Under the pieces are notes generated by a model. It was not told the origin of the DNA, ran no database searches, and worked only from the letters and a program-made list of their open reading frames with translations. This document shows positions 36,001 to 44,329 of a stretch of 64,000 nt of DNA, piece after piece. The stretch lies in the NCBI RefSeq assembly GCF_000737765.1, contig NZ_JPRI01000006.1, forward strand, positions 124,001 to 188,000, in the 5' to 3' direction. This DNA is from Chryseobacterium vrystaatense. GTDB taxonomy: Bacteria; Bacteroidota; Bacteroidia; Flavobacteriales; Weeksellaceae. Every line of letters starts with the position of its first letter. Position 1 is the stretch's first letter. Position numbers and translations under genes: made by a program.

Positions 36001-38129
36001 AAGTACAGAATAAGTTTCTGGATATAGAACTTATTCGGGGTGATGCAGGCACGGCGGTTTCACATTTTGTTCAGGAGTTTCAAAATATATATGGTGCGCA
36101 TCGTCTCATACAGCTTTTGAAAGGATTGGGAAAAACGACACTCTATGCCAATTACATTTACAGTTATGGCAGCGAAAGCATGACCAAGCAGAAACTGTTT
36201 TCTTATCTGATCAAAAATTCTCATCCTTTAGCTGGCGATACTCAGGAATTGTTCAATGAAATGATGAAGAAAGAGAAGGTTTCAGAGCTTCGCTTGATAC
36301 AGGCAGCTGTGTACGCACCTCAATGGCAGAAGCTGATCAGTACTTATTTAGGCTGGAAAGGTCTGGATTCAGCGATATGGTGGATGCATGCCCATACCAA
36401 AACCAGCGCTTATCAGGCACAGAATTCAGAACTGGAAAGTGAAGTAGCCAAATATTCATCCGTAGATGTTCAGGATTTTCAGGACGGAGCAGTAGATAAA
36501 GATTGGTTTACGAAAGCCTTTAAAGAATTAGGTAAAGCCCGTTGGGAGATGCTGTATGAATCTGCAAAATATATATCCGACGGAAACGGACACCGTCGTG
36601 CAAGACTCTATTCGGATACCCTTACTGGTGATTTGAAAATAAAAGAAGTAACAGCGAAAGTTAAAGACAAGCGCGATCAGGATTATCTTCGTGTGTATGG
36701 GCTTGTTCCATTGAGTAAAGCCAATCCGGAGAAAGATGTTTTGAGCCGATATGAATATATTCAGCAGTTCAAAAAGGAGAGTAAAGAATTTGGCTCTATG
36801 AAGCAGTCAAGTGAAGCACTCGCTATTCGTGTGGCGTTGGAAAATTTAGCAAGAAATGCCGGTTATCCTGATCCTGTCAGACTGACCTGGGCCATGGAGA
36901 CCAAGCAGATTCAAACCATTCTGTCAAAAGAAACTCAGGTTACAATTGATGGGGTTACGGTAGGTTTAATTATAGAAGCAGATGGGAAAGCCGAAATGGT
37001 GGTATTCAGAGATGATAAGCAATTGAAATCTATTCCGCCAAAGATCAAAAAAGAAAAAGCCATCCTGGAATTAGGAAACTACCGTAAGATCATGCGTGAG
37101 CAATGGAGCCGATCCCGTAAAGGACTAGAGGAGGCAATGATCAGAGGTGACGAGTTTCTTTTTGCAGAAATTAAAAACCTGTTTGAACATCCGGTTATTG
37201 TTAAGCATTTGGAAAAACTTGTATTTATTTCCGATGATCATAAAATAGGATTCTATCATCAGGGCAGTCTGGTCAATGCTCATGGAGAAATTCAGGAATT
37301 AAATGGAGATCATACGTTACGTATTGCCCATTGTGTCGATCTGCATCAACATTCAGTTTGGAGTGATTATCAGCATTATTGTTTCACGGAAAAACTGATT
37401 CAGCCGTTCAAGCAAGTTTTCAGAGAATTATATGTACCTACTCCTGATGAGCTGAAGGAAAAATCTGTGTCGCGTCGATATGCCGGACATCAGGTTCAGC
37501 CTAAACAGACATTGGCCCTGCTAAAAACAAGAGGCTGGAAAGTCGATTATGAAGAAGGGCTGCAAAAAGTATATCATAAAGAAGGCTTCCAGGTGAAAAT
37601 GTATGCCGCTGCCAACTGGTTTTCTCCGGCTGAAGTAGAAAGTCCAACGTTGGAAACGATAGAATTCCATTCATTAAAAGACTATAAGAATATTCCATTT
37701 GAAGATATTAACCCAAGACTGTTCTCAGAGGTAATGCGGGATATAGATCTTGTGGTGTCTGTAGCTCACGTTGGAGGAGTTGATCCTGAGGCAAGTCATT
37801 CTTCCATTGAAATGCGGGCTGTGCTTATGAAAGAAACTGCACGTTTATTCAAACTGGATAATGTGAGTATAGAAGGTTCGCATGTCTTAGTGAAAGGTAA
37901 AATGGCAGAGTATAGTGTGCATTTGGGAAGTGCAGTAGTGCATCAGGTTCCTGGGAAATATCTGTCCATACTTGCTGTCCAATCTCAGCATAGAGGAAGA
38001 CTATTCCTTCCGTTTGCAGATGATGATCCAAAGTCGGCAGAAGTGATGTCTAAAGTGTTGCTGTTAGCCAAAGACGATGAAATACAGGATCCAACCATAC
38101 TTTCGCAGATAAAGAAAGAATATGTATAG
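33087..38129 (+). CDS. Giant DUF4132 (MolR/YehI-like) protein
   Basis: This 1680-residue cytoplasmic protein has a long alpha-helical, HEAT-like region (about 150-650; for example PLIEELMTKGDIEQRTASLDIMLQLQ and VEKAVPYLHQLYDHGSVEKKCLAVKFAG). The C-terminal DUF4132 domain includes NYRKIMREQWSRSRKGLEEAM, FAEIKNLFEHPVIVKHLEKLVF, SRRYAGHQVQPKQTLALLKTRGW and HVGGVDPEASHSSIEMRAVL. E. coli MolR and YehI share this domain; its biochemical role is not established. It has no signal peptide or membrane helix. It follows the 144-residue partner and ends with a terminator. Codon style is like the neighbours. Confidence 0.85.
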   Translation: MEITEKLESKKTVNNYRDLRKDLKEQAEKGVLSKLFSKPELKKEVAEFGLLIVGKTNYFESLTLGSKKTENLKKYIKPDIWNDKEYHNLLVYFFGENVDLVKYALNKMPFKMYQTGYYRRSFRAPNNEQYLFLNQINLLGSLLELPSVYSYSSGGEQYFDLSLEEQIIYDSEISNSSNQFYIWSAAIDTGNTAIYQLIEDIIFNKHPEGKVSRNIIKALLNSEQKRCWELVEKLLLAAQRQEGLRQTVLEALDETSIGALEYMTNVIVEHKLTRFSSVVRSIDTWTGLGWDAEKESVIKNIVSLADTYFKNPELIPDAIKSKNNNEVYMALWVQSVWDVEKAVPYLHQLYDHGSVEKKCLAVKFAGETQDPYVQMPLYYKAVLEGDLQVLAFAGEPLSTLLSANVKSKFFINNPDYPDFFEKLHELTQKIEVKEKKFEGKIFSWLNATFSKSTLYASMFYLVGENTEKLNTVLSYFEQFELSLREQLSRAILGEFYCYSYSYNFGKKKLAVTPFQKEFAFKILKDRSESLIASSINVLQQHPLNKEEIMIFFDMFKRKGGTLRKKLIELVIEQEDGVVAPLIEELMTKGDIEQRTASLDIMLQLQKERRASAQIGTWTSQFAERRKVSEREQGLLDQINPSGDQTILSAENGFGFYDPSVISKYALPKVEADSIYAQATKNDKYGFTLSIAKIKEELKKLNDLFLQHKDHEYESEEWGNSVTKVLMGNTFRAIKRNTEGFTPQQLAENYPLHEVWEQWFKDSGMLPRDLFLLTFAEKCDRKVFREFLEGYVFYHKNVIPNPIKDDYNWNNPISRILESLKHKFVFEEKTDFLIDACSTLFAHLPDDVINYKGKDDKDYYYTQRGNGWQQLGFFYVFLWVIPKKNLTDEQHIKQWNLYRWMQYNGLQDNIKVSVPPLYLFCKAYELQIITKGELYEGIITAESAIRDLTRTQTYPNQENYPEEFPFLKPMIDEVQNKFLDIELIRGDAGTAVSHFVQEFQNIYGAHRLIQLLKGLGKTTLYANYIYSYGSESMTKQKLFSYLIKNSHPLAGDTQELFNEMMKKEKVSELRLIQAAVYAPQWQKLISTYLGWKGLDSAIWWMHAHTKTSAYQAQNSELESEVAKYSSVDVQDFQDGAVDKDWFTKAFKELGKARWEMLYESAKYISDGNGHRRARLYSDTLTGDLKIKEVTAKVKDKRDQDYLRVYGLVPLSKANPEKDVLSRYEYIQQFKKESKEFGSMKQSSEALAIRVALENLARNAGYPDPVRLTWAMETKQIQTILSKETQVTIDGVTVGLIIEADGKAEMVVFRDDKQLKSIPPKIKKEKAILELGNYRKIMREQWSRSRKGLEEAMIRGDEFLFAEIKNLFEHPVIVKHLEKLVFISDDHKIGFYHQGSLVNAHGEIQELNGDHTLRIAHCVDLHQHSVWSDYQHYCFTEKLIQPFKQVFRELYVPTPDELKEKSVSRRYAGHQVQPKQTLALLKTRGWKVDYEEGLQKVYHKEGFQVKMYAAANWFSPAEVESPTLETIEFHSLKDYKNIPFEDINPRLFSEVMRDIDLVVSVAHVGGVDPEASHSSIEMRAVLMKETARLFKLDNVSIEGSHVLVKGKMAEYSVHLGSAVVHQVPGKYLSILAVQSQHRGRLFLPFADDDPKSAEVMSKVLLLAKDDEIQDPTILSQIKKEYV

Positions 38130-38156
38130 ACTGTAATTCTGATATTATAATATTAT

Positions 38157-38194
38157 AAAGAGTATACTTCCCGGAAAGTGTACTCTTTTTTTTA
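38157..38194 (+). terminator. Terminator after the DUF4132 gene
   Basis: AAAGAGTATACTT and AAGTGTACTCTTT pair around a short CCCGGA-type loop and run into T residues, about 28 bases after the stop codon. Confidence 0.8.
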
Positions 38195-38248
38195 TGTCCA
38201 TTGTAAAAGAAATCAACCTAATTACATTGTACAGGAAAAATTGAGGCA

Positions 38249-38275
38249 TAAAAAAAGCATCTTTTTCAGATGCTT
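38249..38275 (-). terminator. Terminator of the DUF3276 gene
   Basis: On the minus strand AAGCATCT and AGATGCTT (38255-38262 with 38268-38275) form an 8-bp stem followed by T residues, 22 bases after the stop codon at 38297. Confidence 0.75.
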
Positions 38276-38296
38276 GTGTTTTTAGATATTCTTTTT

Positions 38297-38632
38297 TTAA
38301 ACTTCGTCGTCGGAATCAATTGTGAATGATTTGCTTTTGAAGTCCTTGTCGTGTTTTTCTGATATTACATCCTCACCCTTCTCGTTAATGATGAAATCTG
38401 TGGATTCATTAAACATCTCCTGAAAACTTTTAAAATCTTCTTTGTAAAGATAAATTTTGTGCTTCTCGAATGTAGCTTCTCCATTCTCTCCGAAATTCTT
38501 TTTGCTTTCGGTAATCGTAAGATAATAATCTCCTGCTTTCGTCTCGCGCACATCAAAGAAATAAGTTCTTCTCCCTGCTTTTAACACCTTAGTGAAAATT
38601 TCATTTTCATGGCGTTCCTTGTATTCACTCAT
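38297..38632 (-). CDS. DUF3276 / PUR-alpha-like nucleic-acid-binding protein
   Basis: This 111-residue acidic cytosolic protein has a single PUR-repeat-like beta-beta-beta-beta-alpha unit: EIFTKVLKAGRRTYFFDVRETKAGDYYLTITESKK, then KHKIYLYKEDFKSFQEMFNESTDFI. The tail is Asp/Glu-rich. The family is almost universal in Bacteroidota and the fold binds single-stranded DNA or RNA as a dimer. It is monocistronic with its own terminator. Confidence 0.9.
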   Translation of the reverse strand: MSEYKERHENEIFTKVLKAGRRTYFFDVRETKAGDYYLTITESKKNFGENGEATFEKHKIYLYKEDFKSFQEMFNESTDFIINEKGEDVISEKHDKDFKSKSFTIDSDDEV

Positions 38633-38731
38633 TGTTAGATATTTTTTAATCTTGTTAAGAACAAATATAAAAGAATTCTTTTAATCACAAAATTTTTTTT
38701 ATGATTTATTTAACAATTGAGAATGAAACAG

Positions 38732-40393
38732 CTAAGCGGTTACAGAATTGGTAATTTCAGTAAGGTTGAGGATTTTATCAGCTTTTTGAGCGCTAGACTC
38801 TCTGTGTGTGATAATTATGGATGTGGCGTTGTTGATTTTTTTATCAATATTTTCCAGGATATTCTGCTCTGTTTCCGTATCCAAAGCCGACAGGGAATCA
38901 TCAAAAATTATGATATTTGGATCCTTAATTAATGCTCTTGCGATACATATTCTTTGCTTCTGTCCTCCCGAAAGCATCACCCCACGTTCACCAACAAGTG
39001 TTTTATACTGTTCTTTAAATTCAATAATATTTTTATCGACGTCTGCTATTTTTGCATATTCAACCACTTTTTCGTGGGAAGGATGATCAATAGAAAAACC
39101 GATGTTATTTTCAATAGAATCTGAGAATAAATAGCTTTCCTGAGGAATATAGCCAATGAAATCCCGGTAGTTTTTCAGATTATGTTCCTTGAGGTTTTTA
39201 CCGTCAATTAAGATCTCTCCTTCAGTAGGGTCAATGAGTCTGCAAAGAAGAAGGGCAACCGTCGATTTTCCGCTTCCTGTTTTACCCATAATAGCCAGGG
39301 ATTCTCCGGCGCCAATCTTAAAGCTTAAATTGTCCAGTGCTTTGATTCCTGTATTGGGATAAACGTAGGAAACATTTCTGAATTCAATATCACCTTTAAT
39401 AGGATAGTTCTCAAAATTTGTGTTGACAACTTCTGACTTTTTATCCAGAAATTCATTAATTCGCTGCATCGAAGCTTCCGCTCTCTGATTGACCGAAGTT
39501 ACCCAGCCTACCATTGAGAATGGCCAGATCAAAATATTGATATACATAAAGAAATCGGCGATTTTACCTACGCTAAGTTCTCCAGCCATATACTTTTGTC
39601 CCCCTACAAGAATTACAGCCACATTCAGCAGCCCGATTACAAATAAAATAATGGTAAAGAAATAGGCCTCTGTTTTCGCTAAATCTAATGCTTTGTCTTG
39701 ATAATCAGTTACCTTTATGCCGTAGTTTTTCTTGATGTAATCTTCCTTGGCAAAATATTTTACAACCCTGATTCCCGAAAAACTGTCCTGTACAAAAGTG
39801 GAAATTGCAGACTGGCTTTTCTGCATAATCTTCGACTTCTTATTAATAATTGAACTTACCTTAAATATGATATAAGATAAAACAGGAAGAGGGAGCAAAG
39901 TCCACAAAGTCATATACGCATCAGTCTTCACCATATAAATACTGGTGATCAAAAGAAGAATTACCAAGTTCACCACATACATCACTCCGGGTCCAAGATA
40001 CATCCTTACCGCTACAACATCTTCACTTAATCTGTTCATCAGATCACCTATAGTTGTCTGTTTATAGTCAGTAAGTGAAAGTTCCTGATAATGTCTGTAA
40101 ATTTTATTTTTCAGTTCATATTCAATCCTTCTCGATGCAACGATGATCGTCTGGCGCATCATAAACGTGAAAAAACCGGTTAAAAGTGAACAGCCTACAA
40201 TAATGGCTACATAGATAAGAACCTGCTTATTAAAGCCCAGATTCCCGCTTTTAGTAAGTTCGTCCACAGATTTTCCAACAAACTGAACCTTATATATATT
40301 GAAGAAATTACTGGCAATGATAAATAACAACCCCCAAAACAATAATATTTTGTGCTTCCAAAAGTAAGGGTTTAAGGTTTTTAGCGCTTTCAT
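38732..40393 (-). CDS. ABC transporter, fused membrane and ATPase (MdlB/MsbA-like)
   Basis: This 553-residue half-transporter has six membrane helices (about 15-300) and a C-terminal nucleotide-binding domain with Walker A MGKTGSGKST and signature MLSGGQKQR. Walker B is IIIFDDSLSALD. The residue after the Walker B Asp is Asp instead of the catalytic Glu, as in the weaker half of heterodimeric exporters of the YheI/TM287 type. No partner half-transporter lies next to it, so a partner elsewhere or a slow homodimer is likely. Substrate unknown. It is divergent from nusB. Confidence 0.9.
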   Translation of the reverse strand: MKALKTLNPYFWKHKILLFWGLLFIIASNFFNIYKVQFVGKSVDELTKSGNLGFNKQVLIYVAIIVGCSLLTGFFTFMMRQTIIVASRRIEYELKNKIYRHYQELSLTDYKQTTIGDLMNRLSEDVVAVRMYLGPGVMYVVNLVILLLITSIYMVKTDAYMTLWTLLPLPVLSYIIFKVSSIINKKSKIMQKSQSAISTFVQDSFSGIRVVKYFAKEDYIKKNYGIKVTDYQDKALDLAKTEAYFFTIILFVIGLLNVAVILVGGQKYMAGELSVGKIADFFMYINILIWPFSMVGWVTSVNQRAEASMQRINEFLDKKSEVVNTNFENYPIKGDIEFRNVSYVYPNTGIKALDNLSFKIGAGESLAIMGKTGSGKSTVALLLCRLIDPTEGEILIDGKNLKEHNLKNYRDFIGYIPQESYLFSDSIENNIGFSIDHPSHEKVVEYAKIADVDKNIIEFKEQYKTLVGERGVMLSGGQKQRICIARALIKDPNIIIFDDSLSALDTETEQNILENIDKKINNATSIIITHRESSAQKADKILNLTEITNSVTA

Positions 40394-40454
40394 AAAGTTT
40401 TACAAATTTACAAAAATGTAGGCAGACTACGAATTTCATCAATTTTAATTTTTG

Positions 40455-40462
40455 TATCTTTG
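40455..40462 (+). promoter_or_regulatory. -7 promoter box of nusB
   Basis: TATCTTTG lies 21 bases before the nusB ATG and fits TAnnTTTG. A consensus -33 element was not seen. Confidence 0.55.
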
Positions 40463-40483
40463 CACCCATAAAAAGCTCTTTGA

Positions 40484-41389
40484 ATGTTAGGAAGACGACA
40501 AATCCGTGAAAAAGTAGTACAAACAGTGTATTCATACTATCAAAATCCTTTGAAATTTGATGTTTTAGAGAAAAACATGTTCTCAGGAATAGAGAAAATC
40601 TATAATCTCTATATCTATCAACTCAACTTTTTGGTAGCTCTGAAAGAATTAGCAGAGACTCAAATCGAGATCGGGAAGAATAAATATCTTAAAACCGATG
40701 CTGAGATTAATCCTAACCAAAAATTCATCAACAACCAGGTACTGATCAAGTTGGAAGAAAATCCGGAGAGATTATTTTTCACAGGACAACACAAGCAGTT
40801 GAAATGGGATATGCATGATGACATATTGGTGAAAACTTTCCAGAGAATTACTGCAGGAAAGCGTTACCAGGATTTTATGAAAGAAGATGGTTATTCTTTT
40901 GAAGAGGATCAGAAGTTTATTGGAAAACTGTTTTTGAGATACATTGCTGAGAATGAAGATTTTCAGGAATATCTTAGTGATAAGGAACTTTCATGGTATG
41001 ACGATATCCATATCGCCAATTCGATGGTACAGAAAACAATCGGTTTCCTGAAAGAAGATGAAGAAAGCAGAACTTTGATTAAAATGATTAAAGATGAAGA
41101 GGATAAAACTTTCGCAGGAAAACTTCTTAGAGATACCCTGAACAATTGGGAAGCTACTGAGAAAAAACTAAGCGAAAGACTGGAAAACTGGGATTTGGAA
41201 AGAGTTTCCTTAATGGATAAAGTCATTTTATCTACAGCGATTTCAGAGCTGGATAATTTTGCGCTTACGCCTTCAAGAGTTATTATCAATGAATTTATTG
41301 AAATTGCAAAAGTATATGCAACAGACCGTTCCAATATCTTCATTAACGGAATTTTGGATAAATATTGTAAAGATCAAAATAGAATTTAA
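40484..41389 (+). CDS. nusB: Transcription antitermination factor NusB
   Basis: This 301-residue protein is about twice the size of E. coli NusB because of a long N-terminal and middle insertion, as usual in Bacteroidota. It opens with MLGRRQIREKVVQTVYSYYQNP, and the C-terminal half has the NusB core: VSLMDKVILSTAISELDNF, then PSRVIINEFIEIAKVYATDRSNIFINGILDK. NusB with NusE helps antitermination of rRNA operons. It is followed directly by the DUF1573 gene and yajC, probably one operon. Confidence 0.95.
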   Translation: MLGRRQIREKVVQTVYSYYQNPLKFDVLEKNMFSGIEKIYNLYIYQLNFLVALKELAETQIEIGKNKYLKTDAEINPNQKFINNQVLIKLEENPERLFFTGQHKQLKWDMHDDILVKTFQRITAGKRYQDFMKEDGYSFEEDQKFIGKLFLRYIAENEDFQEYLSDKELSWYDDIHIANSMVQKTIGFLKEDEESRTLIKMIKDEEDKTFAGKLLRDTLNNWEATEKKLSERLENWDLERVSLMDKVILSTAISELDNFALTPSRVIINEFIEIAKVYATDRSNIFINGILDKYCKDQNRI

Positions 41390-41390
41390 C

Positions 41391-41912
41391 ATGAAAAAGA
41401 CGTTATCATTTATCGCTTTGTCTATTATAGGCCTTGGTTTGGTTTCTTGTAAGAAAGAAAATCAGCAAGCTGCTGCAGGTGCAGAAGCTGCAAATATTAC
41501 AGATTCTACAGCAGGTGCTACAAATTTAGCTCCTACTGATGCTGTTGCGGCTCCAGTTTCAGCTGAAACAACTGCTGCAGCTCCGGTTTCTAACCAGCCA
41601 TTAACATCCGTTGCCCTATCTGAAAACAACTTCGATTTTGGAAATATCAAAAAAGGAGACAAAGTAGAACACGTTTACGAAATTACAAACACAGGAAAAA
41701 ATCCTTTGGTGATTTCTGAAGTAAAGCCTGGATGCGGATGTACTGCTCCTGACTTTACAAAAGACCCTATCCTTCCAGGTAAAAAAGGAAAAATTACTTT
41801 GCATTTTGATTCTTCAAGCTTCGACGGAAACGTTCAGAAGTATGCAGATGTATTTGCTAACGTAGATAAGGCTCCTATCAAATTAACGTTCACAGCGAAC
41901 ATCCAACCATAA
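41391..41912 (+). CDS. DUF1573 lipoprotein
   Basis: This 173-residue protein starts 1 base after nusB. The lipoprotein signal is KKTLSFIALSIIGLGLVSC. An Ala/Thr-rich linker (about 24-75) leads to a DUF1573 Ig-like domain: SENNFDFGNIKKGDKVEHVYEITNTGKNPLVISEVKPGCGCTAPDFTK, with the conserved GCGCT. The family is widespread in Bacteroidota; function unknown, outside the cytoplasm. The ATG at 41391 is chosen because it begins the signal peptide. Confidence 0.92.
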   Translation: MKKTLSFIALSIIGLGLVSCKKENQQAAAGAEAANITDSTAGATNLAPTDAVAAPVSAETTAAAPVSNQPLTSVALSENNFDFGNIKKGDKVEHVYEITNTGKNPLVISEVKPGCGCTAPDFTKDPILPGKKGKITLHFDSSSFDGNVQKYADVFANVDKAPIKLTFTANIQP

Positions 41913-41922
41913 TTTTAAAAAT

Positions 41923-42285
41923 ATGTTGACAATCTTTTTACAGGCACAGCAGGGGTCTTCATCTATGATGCTGATCATGATGGGGGTAATGTTTGTGGGG
42001 TTTTATTTTCTGATGATAAGACCACAGATGAGAAAACAAAAGCAGGAAAAAAACTTCCAGGAAACTTTAAAAGTAGGAACCAGAGTGGTCCTTACTTCTG
42101 GACTTCATGGTAGAATTGCTCAGGTTCAGGATGACGGATTCGTTATCGAAACTTTATCCGGAAAACTGAAATTCGAAAAAGCAGCTGTTTCAAGAGAATT
42201 TACTGAAACACGTTTTGGAGATAAAGCAAAAGCTGCAGCTGAAAAAACAGCAGAGAAAAAAGAAATTGAAACTGAAAATAAATAA
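41923..42285 (+). CDS. yajC: Preprotein translocase subunit YajC
   Basis: This 120-residue protein has one N-terminal membrane helix (about 15-38) containing FLMIRPQMRKQKQEKNFQETLKVGTRVVLTSGLHGRIAQVQDDGFVIET, the YajC hallmark. The tail is Lys/Glu/Ala-rich. It associates with SecDF at the Sec translocon. It is 10 bases after the DUF1573 gene and ends at a strong terminator. Confidence 0.95.
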   Translation: MLTIFLQAQQGSSSMMLIMMGVMFVGFYFLMIRPQMRKQKQEKNFQETLKVGTRVVLTSGLHGRIAQVQDDGFVIETLSGKLKFEKAAVSREFTETRFGDKAKAAAEKTAEKKEIETENK

Positions 42286-42308
42286 TTTTTTAGTTTGAAA
42301 ATATTGCT

Positions 42309-42344
42309 CGGCGCGGTGAACTTTGTTCACCGCGCCGATTTTTT
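42309..42344 (+). terminator. Strong terminator after yajC
   Basis: CGGCGCGGTGAAC (42309-42321) pairs perfectly with GTTCACCGCGCCG (42325-42337) across a 3-base loop, followed by a T tract. This is the strongest GC-rich hairpin noticed in the window. Confidence 0.95.
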
Positions 42345-42438
42345 ATAATAGGACAGGACAGAAAATTATTTATGAAATTTTGATTAAAAAATGTCCTGTA
42401 GATTTTAAAAAATTTATACATCATCAAACCAAATCAAA

Positions 42439-42446
42439 TATCTTTG
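42439..42446 (+). promoter_or_regulatory. -7 promoter box just before the SDR gene
   Basis: TATCTTTG ends 4 bases before the ATG at 42451, so transcription from it would give a leaderless or nearly leaderless mRNA. Confidence 0.5.
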
Positions 42447-42450
42447 TCAG

Positions 42451-43185
42451 ATGATTCAAAATACAGGCAGGAACGTTCTTATTTTAGGTGCTAATTCAGA
42501 TGTAGCCAAGCAGTGTATAAAACAATATCTTGAAAAAGGATTCTCTGTAACGGCTGCTTCCCGCGATACCGGTTCACTTGAAAAATTTGTCGGAGAAAAT
42601 AATCTGGATTCTTCAAAGATCGCCATTATTTATTTTGATGCAGTAGATTTTGATTCTCATCAGAAATTTTACAATACACTTCCTGTGAAACCTCACATTG
42701 CAGTATATGCTGCCGGGTTTTTGGTAGATAACGAAAAAGCTTTGAGAGATTTTAAAGGGACAAAGCAAATGATGCAGGTCAACTATATGGGAGCTGTTTC
42801 CATCCTGAATATCATTGCCATGGATCAGAGTAATACCCAACTTGAAAGGATTATCGGATTGTCTTCACTTTCAGGTGTAAGAGGAAGAAAAAGCAATTTT
42901 GTTTACGGAAGTACAAAGGCCGCATTTACACAGTATCTGGCTGGGTTAAGGCAGGAACTGGCGTCAAGAAAGATAACAGTCAACGCTTTGGTAATCGGTT
43001 ATATCAGAACAAAGATCAATGAAGGGTTGCAGCTCAACGAATCCTTGATTATGGAGCCCGATTACGTGGCAAAACATATCGTCAATGCCGGAAATTCTTT
43101 TACGATTGTTCCAAATTTTAAATGGAAGATGATATACATCATTTTGAAAATATTGCCAGAGGGTCTGGTGTCGAAACTCCCTTAG
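42451..43185 (+). CDS. SDR family NAD(P)-dependent oxidoreductase
   Basis: This 244-residue protein has a Rossmann start VLILGANSDVAKQCIKQYLEKG; the glycine motif is shortened to GANSDVA, as in the decaprenyl-phosphoryl-ribose reductase-like SDRs. It also has the YAAGF segment, LSSLSGVRGRKSNFVYGSTKAAF with catalytic Ser, Tyr (YGSTK) and Lys, and a hydrophobic C-terminal helix. The alcohol or ketone substrate is unknown. Its last 47 bases overlap the convergent DUF6438 gene. Confidence 0.9.
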   Translation: MIQNTGRNVLILGANSDVAKQCIKQYLEKGFSVTAASRDTGSLEKFVGENNLDSSKIAIIYFDAVDFDSHQKFYNTLPVKPHIAVYAAGFLVDNEKALRDFKGTKQMMQVNYMGAVSILNIIAMDQSNTQLERIIGLSSLSGVRGRKSNFVYGSTKAAFTQYLAGLRQELASRKITVNALVIGYIRTKINEGLQLNESLIMEPDYVAKHIVNAGNSFTIVPNFKWKMIYIILKILPEGLVSKLP

Positions 43186-44329
43186 GATAATTTCTCGGCT
43201 CTGTAAGGTTGTTGGTTTCAAAGAAATTGTAGCCAAGATCAAGAGTTTTAAACGTTTTATCTCTAAGTTGTATTTTGAATATTCTTCCGTCTGTGTAAAT
43301 TACCCTTTTGTAAAGATCTATTTTTTTATAATCTGTATTTTCAGGAAGGTCAAGCTGATAGCTGCCTGTAAAAGGGAGTTTTTCAGCGCTGTTACTGATA
43401 GATGATGCGTTTAAAAGTTCGCTGAATAAATAGAAACTCTCAGAATTGTTGATCAGTCCTACCTGCTTTGTATCTGACTGTAAAGTGGCTGTCAATATAG
43501 GATCCTGTATAATCAGTTTTTTAAGGTCTGCATGTTGGTAAAGATAGCTGATGTTTCGTATTAATCTTCTGAGCTCGAAGGGCGATCTGGAGCCATAATC
43601 ATATATTGTTTTCACTATTTTCCCATTCGAAATGAATGTTATCGTTGTGGAGGCCATATCGGTGGCATTTTCACTGTAGTACTTTTCTAAACCTTCAATA
43701 TTAACTGTGCTTAATCCTTTAAAAATATCTTCTGTAATCTGTTTTGATATATGAGCTTGAAAGAATCCTTCTTTTGTGTTAAATTGCTGACCATAAAACA
43801 GCAACTCACCTTTATTGCTAATGACTGTGGAGTTCACAGGACAGGTTCCATAACATGGTAATTTTGATACGACGATCTTATCAATATTTGCATTTTTATA
43901 TTGTTTTGATATATGACGGATGTAAGTAAATAAGGACTTGTCTTTAGATTTTAAAATAAGAGTATCAGGAGTGAGTTTTACCACCTTAGATGCTTCGTAA
44001 GTATTAGTAACAGGGTTTAGAAGGGATAAAGAGTCTTTGAATATCTTATACTTTGCCTGTTCACCAAGATATAATGTTTTATTTTCCCACCGGTCATCAT
44101 TATCCGGAATTTTGAAAAAGCCGCTCTTATTGATGTATTTTCCGTCTGCATAAAAAATAATATTATGCGGATCCTGCATAAAAGGAACTGGAGGTTCTGC
44201 ATGAGTGCTTTCAATTTTTATCTTTGCAAAAAGCCATTCTCCTAAAATATTTTTTTTGTTTTGCTTTGCCGGAGTACAGCAAATAACGATAAGTGTTAAC
44301 AGACTACAGTATCCGATATTTTTGATCAT
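43139..44329 (-). CDS. DUF6438 domain lipoprotein
   Basis: This 396-residue protein has a lipoprotein signal IKNIGYCSLLTLIVICC with Cys17 or Cys18 as the lipid site. The first 130 residues are beta-rich (ILGEWLFAKIKI). The middle domain matches DUF6438: IDKIVVSKLPCYGTCPVNSTVISNKGELLFYGQ, with the family CYGxCP motif. The tail is a further beta-rich region. Function unknown. Its 3' end runs 47 bases into the SDR gene on the other strand, where both reading frames are intact. Confidence 0.8.
   Translation of the reverse strand: MIKNIGYCSLLTLIVICCTPAKQNKKNILGEWLFAKIKIESTHAEPPVPFMQDPHNIIFYADGKYINKSGFFKIPDNDDRWENKTLYLGEQAKYKIFKDSLSLLNPVTNTYEASKVVKLTPDTLILKSKDKSLFTYIRHISKQYKNANIDKIVVSKLPCYGTCPVNSTVISNKGELLFYGQQFNTKEGFFQAHISKQITEDIFKGLSTVNIEGLEKYYSENATDMASTTITFISNGKIVKTIYDYGSRSPFELRRLIRNISYLYQHADLKKLIIQDPILTATLQSDTKQVGLINNSESFYLFSELLNASSISNSAEKLPFTGSYQLDLPENTDYKKIDLYKRVIYTDGRIFKIQLRDKTFKTLDLGYNFFETNNLTEPRNYPKGVSTPDPLAIFSK

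Noticed and set aside
33087..38129. Defence-island giant protein
   Set aside because: No nuclease, helicase or ATPase motif was seen and the neighbours are housekeeping genes; the DUF4132 domain explains the sequence.
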